Shown piece after piece: positions 43,299-50,612 of a DNA stretch of 64,000 nt (within the stretch, counting starts at the first letter, position 1; each line of letters opens with the position of its first letter). The stretch is from Nonomuraea roseoviolacea subsp. carminata (lineage in GTDB: Bacteria > Actinomycetota > Actinomycetes > Streptosporangiales > Streptosporangiaceae): contig NZ_JAMZEC010000001.1 in the NCBI RefSeq assembly GCF_024172185.1, positions 7,037,001 through 7,101,000 of the forward strand. The letters run 5' to 3'. The position numbers and the translations under genes are program-made. Below the pieces are notes generated by a model. The model searched no databases, was not told the DNA's origin, and saw only the letters and a program-made list of their open reading frames with translations.

Positions 43299-43370
43299 AG
43301 CGGAAGACGGGATTCGAACCCGCGACCCTCACCTTGGCAAGGTGATGCTCTACCACTGAGCCACTTCCGC
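43299..43370 (-). tRNA. tRNA-Gly (anticodon GCC), second copy in the transcript
   Basis: Minus-strand cloverleaf: acceptor GCGGAAG/CTTCCGC, anticodon stem CACCT with loop TGCCAAG, T-arm CGGG-TTCGAAT-CCCG. The sequence appears identical to the copy at 43507-43578. CCA is not encoded. Confidence 0.97.
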
Positions 43371-43419
43371 ATGGCGCTCTTTACTTTAGCGGATCCCGGG
43401 AGGACCCGCCGCCTGGCCG

Positions 43420-43490
43420 AGGTGGAGACGGGATTTGAACCCGTGTAGACGGCTTTGCAGGCCGCTGCCTCGCCTCTCGGCCACTCCACC
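43420..43490 (-). tRNA. tRNA-Cys (anticodon GCA)
   Basis: Minus-strand cloverleaf: acceptor GGTGGAG/CTCCACC, anticodon stem CGGC/GCCG with loop CTGCAAA, T-arm ACGGG-TTCAAAT-CCCGT. CCA is not encoded. Confidence 0.97.
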
Positions 43491-43506
43491 AGGAGATCGA
43501 ACTCCG

Positions 43507-43578
43507 AGCGGAAGACGGGATTCGAACCCGCGACCCTCACCTTGGCAAGGTGATGCTCTACCACTGAGCCACTTCCGC
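43507..43578 (-). tRNA. tRNA-Gly (anticodon GCC), first copy in the transcript
   Basis: The same 72-nt gene as at 43299-43370. Transcription order on the minus strand is Gly-Cys-Gly-Val, so the glycine gene flanks tRNA-Cys on both sides. Confidence 0.97.
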
Positions 43579-43694
43579 GTGTCTCCGGCGAAGTGCCGGC
43601 CACGGGAAAACCATATCGCCTCCTGGGAGTGCCCGCGCGCGTCCGGCGGCCTCCGGGCCGAATTCGTGCACCGAATCGGGCGCGGGCCGCTCGC

Positions 43695-46055
43695 TCACCG
43701 GATCACGCGGACGTCCCGCGCCCGCACGAACGCCACCCGGTGGCCGAGCTGGATCTGGTAGAACCGCCGGGTCCCCGTCACCAGGACGTGCGCGGCGGGG
43801 TCGAAGGAGCCGCCCCTGAGGTAGGAGGCCGTCAGCGTCTGTCCCAGCGTGTACGTCTGGCCGGGCCGGATCACGTACGCCAGCGGCGTGCGCTCCTGGT
43901 AGGCGACGCCCGTCCCCCGGTACGCGGGGTGGCCCGGGTAGGCGCGGCCGTATACCCTGACCTCGTCCCGGCGCGGCGTGACCAGCGGGCCGTGCGCGGG
44001 GATCGCGGTCGGCGCCGCGGCCGGGTTGTGGAACCACGCCTTCAGGCCCAGGTACCAGATCGCCGTCCAGTCGCCCCGCCGGTCGGCCACGGCGAAGCGC
44101 TGGCCGGTGGAGGCGCGGGCGCTGTGGTCGTACACGCCGTACGTGCTGGGCTTGCCCACCCGCTTGCCGATGTCGTCGACCAGGGGCGCGTCGTCGCGCG
44201 GCTCGGTGTGCAGCCACACGGACGAGGCGCCGTGCGGCTCGCAGGCCCGCGCGGGCTTGTCCTTGACGCAGCCGGTGAAGCGGGGCTGGTTGGTGCCGTA
44301 GTAGGGGAGGATGATCACCGACTTGCTGCGCGGGGGCCGGTCACCCGACGACGCGGGCACGACGCCGGTGGCGGCTGCCGCGCCTGCCGGGCCGGCCGCT
44401 CCCGTGACACCTGCCGCTCCAGTGACACCTGCCGCCCCCGCGACGGCTGCCGGGCCGGCCGCGTCTACGGGGCCGGCCGCATAGGTCGTGCCCAGGGCGG
44501 TCGCCGTGTCCGCCGTGACCTCCATGGCCGGGTCGCCGCTCGGTGCGGAGACGCTGGCTTCGGACGCGAGGGCATCGGACGCGAGGGCATCGGACGCGGG
44601 AGCGGGGGCGCCGGGCACGAGGGCGGGGGCGTCGGACGCGAAGACGGGGGTGTCGGACGCGAGGGCGGGGGCGAGGCCGCCGGGCGCGGTGTCGTCGAGC
44701 GGCATCCCGTACGTCGGTCCGCCGCCCGCCGGGGCGCTCACCGCCTCCAGGGCCGGGTCGCGGACCGGCACGCCGCCGATCGGGCTGCCCGCCAGCGCCA
44801 GGTAGTGGGCCCAGTCCCAGTACGGGCCCGGATCCTCGTGCATGCCCGGATGGCTCTCGGCCGTCGTGCCCGGGACGTTGTCGTGGCCGAGGACGTGGGC
44901 CCGGTCGAGGGGCACCTTGTACAGGTCCGCCAGGTAGCGCAGCAGCCGCGCCGACGAACGGTACATCGCCTCCGTGTACCAGGTCGCCCCCTTGGCCAGG
45001 TAGCCCTCGTGCTCGATGCCGATCGAGCGGGCGTTGAAGTCCCAGTTGCCGGCGTGCCAGGCGACGTCGCGGGTCCGCACGTGCTGGGCGACGTGCCCGT
45101 CGCCGGAGCGCACGGTGTAGTGCCAGCTCACGTAGTCGGGGTCGGTCACCATCGACCGGATGCCGCTGTAGCGGCCCTCCGTGTCGTGGATGACGATGTA
45201 GTCGATGTGCCGCGTCGTGGTGGCGGGGAGCCGGTCGTGGTTGCCGTAGCCGCCCCCGCTGGTCCGCTCGTACACGGCGGGCATCCACTCGCAGTCGAGC
45301 GTCGCCGGGCACTCGGCCTGCCGGGCGAGACGCAGCGGGGGCCCGGCGGGCGGGCGCAGGCCGGAGACCGGGGCCAGACGGACGACGAAGCCGTCGTCGG
45401 TGCGGCGGGCCTCTCCCTCGCGGATCACCGCGAACACCTCGTCCGCGAAGCCGCGGGATCCGCCGGCGGCGGGCGGTTCGCCCGTGCCGGCGTAGCGCGC
45501 CACGGCGTCGTACCAGTCGGCCGGGTCGGAACTGGGACGCTCCTGGAGGGAGGCGAGGACGGCGGCGCCGCCCCTGATGTTCGCGGCCGGGTCGCTGCGC
45601 AGCCGCGCGGCCGGCAGCCCGGTGAGCCGCGCGGCCCGCGCCAGCGTCGCCACTCCACCCGCGCCGGGCCCGCCGCCCGCAGCGCCCGCTCCGCCCGCAC
45701 CCGGCTCGCCGCCCGCAGCGGCCGTTCCGCCCGCACCCGGCTCGCCGCCCGCAGCGGCCGTTCCGCCCGCACCCGGCTCGCCGGCCGCGCCAGACCCGCC
45801 CGTCCGGTGGCCCCCGGGATCGGCGGGGCCGCCCAGCAGGTGCATCGGCCCGTACCCGCCCGCCGTGCTCGGCCGTCCCCCGTTGGAGTCCCAGCGCGAC
45901 TCCAGGTACGACACCCCGAGCAGCACGCTCACCGGCACCCCGGACTCCGCGGCGGCCCGCGCGAAGTCCGCCTGGCGGCCCGGCGGCGGGCCGGGGACGG
46001 TGAGCTGAGCGGCGGCGAGACCGGTGACCAGACCGGCGGCGGCCCAGTGCGGCAT
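43695..46055 (-). CDS. Large exported N-acetylmuramoyl-L-alanine amidase (Amidase_2/PGRP type)
   Basis: 786 residues; ATG 46055 follows GGAGG. A short signal-like hydrophobic segment is at 1-20. Residues about 25-195 hold a helical lysozyme-like segment (SGVPVSVLLGVSYLESRWDSNGG) split by a Gly/Ala repeat linker of about 60 residues. The amidase domain covers about 275-425, with zinc ligands His290 (IVIHDTEG) and His406 (GMHEDPGPYWDW). A second disordered Ala/Ser/Pro linker (about 440-590) leads to a C-terminal region with SH3-like beta patterns (SVWLHTEPRDDAPLVDDIG). It would cut the peptide from MurNAc in cell wall or foreign peptidoglycan. Confidence 0.93.
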   Translation of the reverse strand: MPHWAAAGLVTGLAAAQLTVPGPPPGRQADFARAAAESGVPVSVLLGVSYLESRWDSNGGRPSTAGGYGPMHLLGGPADPGGHRTGGSGAAGEPGAGGTAAAGGEPGAGGTAAAGGEPGAGGAGAAGGGPGAGGVATLARAARLTGLPAARLRSDPAANIRGGAAVLASLQERPSSDPADWYDAVARYAGTGEPPAAGGSRGFADEVFAVIREGEARRTDDGFVVRLAPVSGLRPPAGPPLRLARQAECPATLDCEWMPAVYERTSGGGYGNHDRLPATTTRHIDYIVIHDTEGRYSGIRSMVTDPDYVSWHYTVRSGDGHVAQHVRTRDVAWHAGNWDFNARSIGIEHEGYLAKGATWYTEAMYRSSARLLRYLADLYKVPLDRAHVLGHDNVPGTTAESHPGMHEDPGPYWDWAHYLALAGSPIGGVPVRDPALEAVSAPAGGGPTYGMPLDDTAPGGLAPALASDTPVFASDAPALVPGAPAPASDALASDALASEASVSAPSGDPAMEVTADTATALGTTYAAGPVDAAGPAAVAGAAGVTGAAGVTGAAGPAGAAAATGVVPASSGDRPPRSKSVIILPYYGTNQPRFTGCVKDKPARACEPHGASSVWLHTEPRDDAPLVDDIGKRVGKPSTYGVYDHSARASTGQRFAVADRRGDWTAIWYLGLKAWFHNPAAAPTAIPAHGPLVTPRRDEVRVYGRAYPGHPAYRGTGVAYQERTPLAYVIRPGQTYTLGQTLTASYLRGGSFDPAAHVLVTGTRRFYQIQLGHRVAFVRARDVRVIR
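45675..45782 (-). repeat. Three 36-bp in-frame repeats in the amidase linker
   Basis: Units start at 45675, 45711 and 45747. The last two are identical and the first differs at a few positions. They encode GEPGAGGTAAAG-type 12-residue repeats within the N-terminal helical domain of the amidase. Confidence 0.92.
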
Positions 46056-46149
46056 GACAACCTCCACGGATCGACATGGATACACTACGCAGAGTAATCA
46101 ACCATGCGAGAGGCCCGGGGGCGCCGCGAGACCGTGTTCGGCAGGCTAT

Positions 46150-46171
46150 TCCTGCCCGATTTCGGGCAGGA
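46150..46171. promoter_or_regulatory. Perfect 9-bp inverted repeat between divergent genes
   Basis: TCCTGCCCG and CGGGCAGGA flank the 4-nt loop ATTT. The element lies between the amidase start (46055) and the divergent small gene (GTG 46179), only 7 bp before the latter. It could be an operator or an mRNA leader hairpin that masks the GGCAGG sequence. Confidence 0.5.
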
Positions 46172-46178
46172 TGTTGGC

Positions 46179-46484
46179 GTGTCGCGTTCCCTGTGCGTAG
46201 TGTCCTCGTCTGTGTCCACGTCGCACCCCTTCGAGGAGCTGATCGTCCACCTCACCCGGACGAGCGGGCTCGGCCCCGGTGAGGCGGCGCGCGTGGTCGC
46301 CGACGTGCTGTCGTACTTCTCCGAGCCCGTGGAGGAGTTCGTGCGGCGGCGTCACGGCGAGCTGAAGTCCCGCGGTCTCACCAACGACGAGATCTTCCCC
46401 CGGGTGGCCGCGGAACTGCGGGGGCGTCGCGTCGCGGCGCCCGAGCTGTCCCTGCGGCAACTGCGCCGCATCGTCTACGGATGA
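46179..46484 (+). CDS. Conserved small protein of unknown function
   Basis: 101 residues from GTG 46179; starts at 46104, 46200 or 46212 are also possible. The core HPFEELIVHLTRTSGLGPGEAARVVADVLSYF then EEFVRRRHGELKSRGLTNDEIFPRVAAEL is helical and charged, without membrane segments or cysteines. Similar short proteins are common in actinomycetes, but no function is known to me. It precedes glmS by 77 bp on the same strand; glmS has its own ribosome-binding site. Confidence 0.75.
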   Translation: MSRSLCVVSSSVSTSHPFEELIVHLTRTSGLGPGEAARVVADVLSYFSEPVEEFVRRRHGELKSRGLTNDEIFPRVAAELRGRRVAAPELSLRQLRRIVYG

Positions 46485-46561
46485 CACCAGCGGATCGCCG
46501 AACGAACAACGGAAGTCCGTCTTCCCGGTGAAGGCGGATGACGACGGATAGGAGATGTCGG

Positions 46562-48382
46562 ATGTGCGGAATCGTCGCCTACGTCGGCCCCAAGGACGCC
46601 GCCCCCATCCTGCTGGAGGGCCTGCAGCGGCTGGAGTACCGCGGGTACGACTCGGCCGGTGTCGTGGTGTCCAACAAGGGGCTCAAGGTCCGCAAGGTCA
46701 AGGGCCGGGTCGCCGACCTGGCCAAGGTCATGCCGGCCAGGTTCAAGGGCGGGCTCGGCATCGGTCACACGCGGTGGGCCACGCACGGCGTCCCGAGTGA
46801 CGTCAACGCGCATCCGCACCTGTCGTCCGACGAGCGGGTCGCCGTCGTCCACAACGGCATCATCGAGAACGCCGGCGAGCTGCGCGCCAAGCTGGCGGCC
46901 GACGGCGCCGTGTTCGTCTCCGAGACCGACACGGAGGTGCTGGCCCACCTGATCGCCCGCACCGTCCAGGAGACCGACTCGCTGGAGGAGGCCGTCCGCA
47001 AGGCGCTGAAGAGCGTCGTCGGCACGTACGGCATCGCCGTCGTGGACTCCGAGCGGCCGGGAGAGGTGGTCGTGGCGCGCAACGGCAGCCCGATCGTGCT
47101 CGGCATCGGCGAGAAGGAGATGTTCGCCGCCTCCGACGTGGCCGCGCTGGTCCGCTACACCCGCCAGGTCGTCCACCTGGAGGACGGCGAGCTGGCCGTG
47201 CTCAAGGCCGACGGCTTCCACACCTTCGCCAGCGACGCCCGCGAGACGGCCAAGGAGCCGCTGACCGTCGACTGGGACGCCGGTCACTACGACACCGGCG
47301 GCTACGAGCACTACCTGCTCAAGGAGATCTCCGAGCAGCCCGAGACCGTGGCCCGCACCATGAGCGGCCGCCTCGACGAGCGCTTCCACATCGCCCACCT
47401 GGGCGGCCTCAACATGGACGCCCGCGAGACCCGCTCCTTCCGCCGCGTCAAGATCATCGGCTGCGGCTCCGCCTACTACTCCGGCCAGATCGGCGCCCAG
47501 CTCATCGAGGAGCTGGCCCGCATCCCGGCCGACGCCGAGCCGGCCAGCGAGTTCCGCTACCGCAACCCGGTCGTCGACCCCGACACCCTCTACGTCGCGA
47601 TCAGCCAGTCGGGCGAGACCTACGACACGCTGGCCGCCGTGCAGGAGCTCAAGCGCAAGGGCGGCCGGGTGATCGGCATCGTCAACGCGGTCGGCAGCGC
47701 CATCGCCCGCGAGGTGGACGGCGGCGTCTACCTGCACGCGGGCCCGGAGGTCTCGGTCGCCTCGACCAAGGCGTTCACCTCGACCGCGCTGGCCTTCGCG
47801 CTGCTCGCCCTGCACTTCGGCCGCGTGCACGACCTGTCGCCGGCCGACGGCCGCCGCATCGTCGAGGGGCTGCGCCGCCTGCCCGCGCAGATCGAGGAGA
47901 TCCTCACCCAGAACGACAAGATCGCCGAGCTGGCGCAGAAGTACGCCCCGTACCCGAGCATGATGTTCGTCGGGCGCGTGCGCGGCTACCCGGTCGCCCG
48001 CGAGGGCGCCCAGAAGCTCAAGGAGATCTCGTACGTCCACGCCGAGGCGTACCCGGCGAGCGAGCTCAAGCACGGCCCGCTCGCGCTGATCGGCCCGGAG
48101 ATGCCGACGGTGGCGATCGTCCCGGACGACGAGCTGCTCGACAAGAACCTCACCACGCTCGGCGAGATCCGCGCCCGCGGCGGCCAGGTGCTCATGGTGG
48201 GCCACCGCGAGCCCGACGAGAAGCTGGCCGACGACGTGATCGTGGTGCCCAAGAACGAGATCGAGCTCGACCCGATCCTGCTGACGATCCCGCTCCAGCT
48301 CCTCGCCTACCACGCCGCCGTGGCGCTGGGCCGCGATGTGGACAAGCCTCGCAACCTCGCCAAGAGTGTCACAGTCGAATAA
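46562..48382 (+). CDS. glmS: Glutamine-fructose-6-phosphate aminotransferase (isomerizing)
   Basis: A 606-residue full-length GlmS. After Met removal the N-terminal Cys (MCGIVAYVG) is the glutaminase nucleophile. GYDSAGV, THGVPSDVNAHPH and HNGIIENAGELR are conserved. Two SIS domains follow (SQSGETYDTLAAVQELKRKGG; RGYPVAREGAQKLKEISYVHAEAYPASELKHGP), and the C-terminus PRNLAKSVTVE is exactly the family end. The enzyme makes glucosamine-6-phosphate, the entry point to UDP-GlcNAc and peptidoglycan. RBS AGGAG lies 8 bp before the ATG. Upstream in-frame codons are not part of the protein because the Cys must be at position 2. Confidence 0.98.
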   Translation: MCGIVAYVGPKDAAPILLEGLQRLEYRGYDSAGVVVSNKGLKVRKVKGRVADLAKVMPARFKGGLGIGHTRWATHGVPSDVNAHPHLSSDERVAVVHNGIIENAGELRAKLAADGAVFVSETDTEVLAHLIARTVQETDSLEEAVRKALKSVVGTYGIAVVDSERPGEVVVARNGSPIVLGIGEKEMFAASDVAALVRYTRQVVHLEDGELAVLKADGFHTFASDARETAKEPLTVDWDAGHYDTGGYEHYLLKEISEQPETVARTMSGRLDERFHIAHLGGLNMDARETRSFRRVKIIGCGSAYYSGQIGAQLIEELARIPADAEPASEFRYRNPVVDPDTLYVAISQSGETYDTLAAVQELKRKGGRVIGIVNAVGSAIAREVDGGVYLHAGPEVSVASTKAFTSTALAFALLALHFGRVHDLSPADGRRIVEGLRRLPAQIEEILTQNDKIAELAQKYAPYPSMMFVGRVRGYPVAREGAQKLKEISYVHAEAYPASELKHGPLALIGPEMPTVAIVPDDELLDKNLTTLGEIRARGGQVLMVGHREPDEKLADDVIVVPKNEIELDPILLTIPLQLLAYHAAVALGRDVDKPRNLAKSVTVE

Positions 48383-48442
48383 ATATGTGCGGCACTATGG
48401 CCACAATCGCTCAAAGGTCGTGTTAGCGGAGCAATCTCGACC

Positions 48443-48448
48443 TAAGAT
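48443..48448 (+). promoter_or_regulatory. -10 element (TAAGAT) for a likely leaderless transcript
   Basis: TAAGAT ends 6 bp before the GTG start at 48455, the spacing expected when transcription begins at the start codon. No Shine-Dalgarno sequence is present. Confidence 0.5.
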
Positions 48449-48454
48449 CCGGAT

Positions 48455-49252
48455 GTGGCCGAGTTCGATCCTCACACGCCGAACGTCGCCCGCATGTACG
48501 ACTACCTGCTCGGCGGCCACGACAACTACGCCGTCGACCGCGAGGCGACCGAGCGGCTGGTGGCGCTGGTCCCGCAGGCCGTGCCGATGGCCCGGGCCAA
48601 CCGCGGCTTCCTGCGGCGGGCCGTGCGCCATCTGGCCGACGCCGGCGTGCGCCAGTTCCTCGACCTCGGCAGCGGGCTGCCCACCCAGGGCAGCGTCCAC
48701 GAGATCGTCCCGGACGCCCGGGTCGTGTACGTCGACCGCGATCCGGTCGTGGCGGCGCACGCGCGGGCGCTCCTGGGCGAGCACGACGGAGAAGGGCCCG
48801 GCCCGGGCCGCCGGGCCTTCCTCCAGGCCGACCTGCTCGACGTGGACGAGGTGCTGGGCCGCGCCTCGGACGTGCTGGACCTCGGCCGCCCGGTCGGGGT
48901 CCTGCTGGTGGGGATCCTGCACTTCGTCCCGGACGCGGACGGTCCGTACGCGATGGCGGACCGGCTGCGCGAGGCGGTCGCGCCGGGCAGCCACCTCGTG
49001 ATCACCCACTCCGTGACCCCCGGCCGCCCGGCCGGCGTCGCCCCGGCCGCGCGGGGCGGCGGCGCCGCCCGGGACCCGGCCGCGATCCGGCGGTTCTTCG
49101 GCGACTTCGCCCTGGTCGAGCCCGGGCTGGTGCACGCGGCGGACTGGCGTCCCGACCGGCCCCGCCTGGCGGGCGAGCCTGGTGCGGGTTCGTACCTGAT
49201 GGCGGGTGTGGGGTGGAAGCACCCTATTGGGGGGAGTGGCCCCAGAGTGTGA
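48455..49252 (+). CDS. SAM-dependent methyltransferase, DUF574/Methyltransf_19 type
   Basis: A 265-residue protein of a family abundant in actinomycetes. It starts with the typical FDPHTPNVARMYDYLLGGHDNYAVDREATE and has a SAM-binding strand FLDLGSGLPTQGSVHEI, then VVYVDRDPVV and ITHSVTP. Structures of relatives show a Rossmann methyltransferase fold, but natural substrates are unknown. It is 72 bp after glmS with no clear terminator between; a -10 element placed for leaderless transcription suggests its own promoter. Confidence 0.93.
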   Translation: MAEFDPHTPNVARMYDYLLGGHDNYAVDREATERLVALVPQAVPMARANRGFLRRAVRHLADAGVRQFLDLGSGLPTQGSVHEIVPDARVVYVDRDPVVAAHARALLGEHDGEGPGPGRRAFLQADLLDVDEVLGRASDVLDLGRPVGVLLVGILHFVPDADGPYAMADRLREAVAPGSHLVITHSVTPGRPAGVAPAARGGGAARDPAAIRRFFGDFALVEPGLVHAADWRPDRPRLAGEPGAGSYLMAGVGWKHPIGGSGPRV

Positions 49253-49318
49253 CGGCTCGTGATGGTTCGCTAACCTGGTGTAGCGAGGTCGCGCCTCGCG
49301 GACCGGGGGAGGCACGCC

Positions 49319-50278
49319 ATGCGCCGACGGCAGGTGATCGCACTCGGGCTGGCCCTCGCGGCCTCCGGGCTCGCCGGCGCCGCCGGCTGCGGCGCGCGGG
49401 GCGCCCCCGGCCGGGGCGTGCGCGGCCGGTTCGCCATCGTGCCGCAGGGCGACCGCTGGACGCGCGTGGCCGGCGCGCTGGCCACCGCCGCCTGGGACGC
49501 CGGGTTCGCCGTGTCGCGGCACGACCAGGCCACCCCCATCACCGTCACCGGCCTGCCCGCGCTGGCCGCCGCCGCGCTCGACGACGGGCCCACGCTCCTC
49601 GACACCGCCACCCCGCTGGCCCGGCTCGCCGGGGAGATCGAGGTCGTGGTCGTGCCCGCCGCCTCGAAGTTCCGTGACTTCGAGGAGTTCGGGACCCAGT
49701 TGCTGGCCCGGCCGGGCGAGACCGTGCTGGCCGGCGGCCCGCGGGGCGAGCCCGACCACCTGCTGTTCGGCCTGGTCGCGCAGGGCCTCGGCGCCGACAC
49801 CCGCCAGGTCGTCTACACCGGCTACCCGAGCAGCGTCGAGGTGGCCGCCGCCCTGCTCGGCGGCAAGGTGGCAGCCGCCGCCGGCGCCCTGGCCGACTGG
49901 CGCCACGACATCCGCACGGGACGCTTCCGGGTGCTGGCCGTCTCGTGCGCGCACCGCGTCGACGGGATCGACGCCCCGAGCCTGCTGGAGAGCGGGGTGC
50001 GGGTCGACTTCGCCGCCTGGTGCGCGGTCGTCGGCCCGCACGGCATGACCGGCGACACGCGCGACGCCGCCCTGGAGATGTGCGAGGCGGTCTCCGGCTC
50101 GGCGCCCTGGCGCGAGGCGTGCCGCAGGCGCGGCTGGAGCGCCCTCCCGCTGTTCGGGGACGACTTCGCCGCCTGGCTCGCCACCGAGATCGGCCGCACC
50201 CGCGGGGTGTTCCGCGACCTCGGGCTCGTCGACACGAACAGCACAACATGCGGGCCTAGTTGCGTCAGCGGGCACTAG
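49319..50278 (+). CDS. TctC/Bug-like substrate-binding lipoprotein, without transporter genes
   Basis: A 319-residue protein with RBS GGGGGAGG. The N-terminus is a lipoprotein-type signal (MRRRQVIALGL, Ala-rich core, GAAGC as lipobox, so Cys near residue 25 would be lipidated). The rest fits the tripartite tricarboxylate transporter receptor fold: TVLAGGPRGEPDHLLFGLVAQGLG, VVYTGYPSSVEVAAALLGGKVAAA, RFRVLAVSCAHR, VDFAAWCAVVGPHGMT. These proteins bind carboxylates. The partner membrane proteins TctA and TctB are not nearby. The riboswitch for nrdAB begins 20 bp after its stop. Confidence 0.88.
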   Translation: MRRRQVIALGLALAASGLAGAAGCGARGAPGRGVRGRFAIVPQGDRWTRVAGALATAAWDAGFAVSRHDQATPITVTGLPALAAAALDDGPTLLDTATPLARLAGEIEVVVVPAASKFRDFEEFGTQLLARPGETVLAGGPRGEPDHLLFGLVAQGLGADTRQVVYTGYPSSVEVAAALLGGKVAAAAGALADWRHDIRTGRFRVLAVSCAHRVDGIDAPSLLESGVRVDFAAWCAVVGPHGMTGDTRDAALEMCEAVSGSAPWREACRRRGWSALPLFGDDFAAWLATEIGRTRGVFRDLGLVDTNSTTCGPSCVSGH

Positions 50279-50297
50279 ATGTAGGATCCTGCTCGTC

Positions 50298-50500
50298 GCT
50301 GGTTCGCCCGTCAGGGCGGAGCAAAAGGGAACCCGGTGCGATTCCGGGGCTGCCCCGCAGCGGTGAGCGGGAACGACCGCCGTCACAGAGCACTGGAGCG
50401 TATCCGGGAAGCGACGGCCACTAGAACCACGCGCGTGAGCTGCTCACGCGCGCCTGCCCGCGAGCCCGAAGACCTGCCAGCGTGCCGGAGCACCACCGGC
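50298..50500 (+). promoter_or_regulatory. Adenosylcobalamin (B12) riboswitch upstream of nrdAB
   Basis: The conserved core is visible in order: AAAAGGGAACCCGGTGCGA, the GGGGCTGCCCCGCAGCGGT stem, GAACGACCGCCGTCACAGAGC, CCGGGAAGCGACGGCC and the B12 box AGCCCGAAGACCTGCC (50463-50478). AdoCbl riboswitches are known to repress the class Ia nrdABS operon in Streptomyces coelicolor when the B12-dependent class II enzyme can work. The same logic is likely here. No other gene lies between the element and nrdA. Confidence 0.95.
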
Positions 50501-50565
50501 TGACCTGTCCAGGGCCTCGAGGGAGGGCCCGGGGGCCGTCGCGGCCGGGGACCACCCGCGCCGCC

Positions 50566-50612
50566 GTGCTCTCGCGTGCCCTCACCGGGGTGAGCTCGCG
50601 AGGAGAGAGCAC
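50566..50612 (+). promoter_or_regulatory. Hairpin masking the nrdA ribosome-binding site (riboswitch expression platform)
   Basis: GTGCTCTC (50566-50573) is perfectly complementary to GAGAGCAC (50605-50612), which ends right at the GTG start. The inner CTCACC/GGTGAG stem adds stability. The AGGAGAGAG ribosome-binding site is thus inside the stem. This suggests translational control, with the hairpin forming when B12 is bound. Confidence 0.65.

Noticed and set aside
43205-43578. tRNA cluster as an integration (att) site of a mobile element
   Set aside because: No integrase, excisionase or duplicated tRNA 3' end with flanking foreign genes was seen; the two glycine genes are full-length tandem copies.
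43295-43603. Open frame across three tRNA genes
   Set aside because: The sequence is fully explained by tRNA-Gly, tRNA-Cys and tRNA-Gly cloverleafs.
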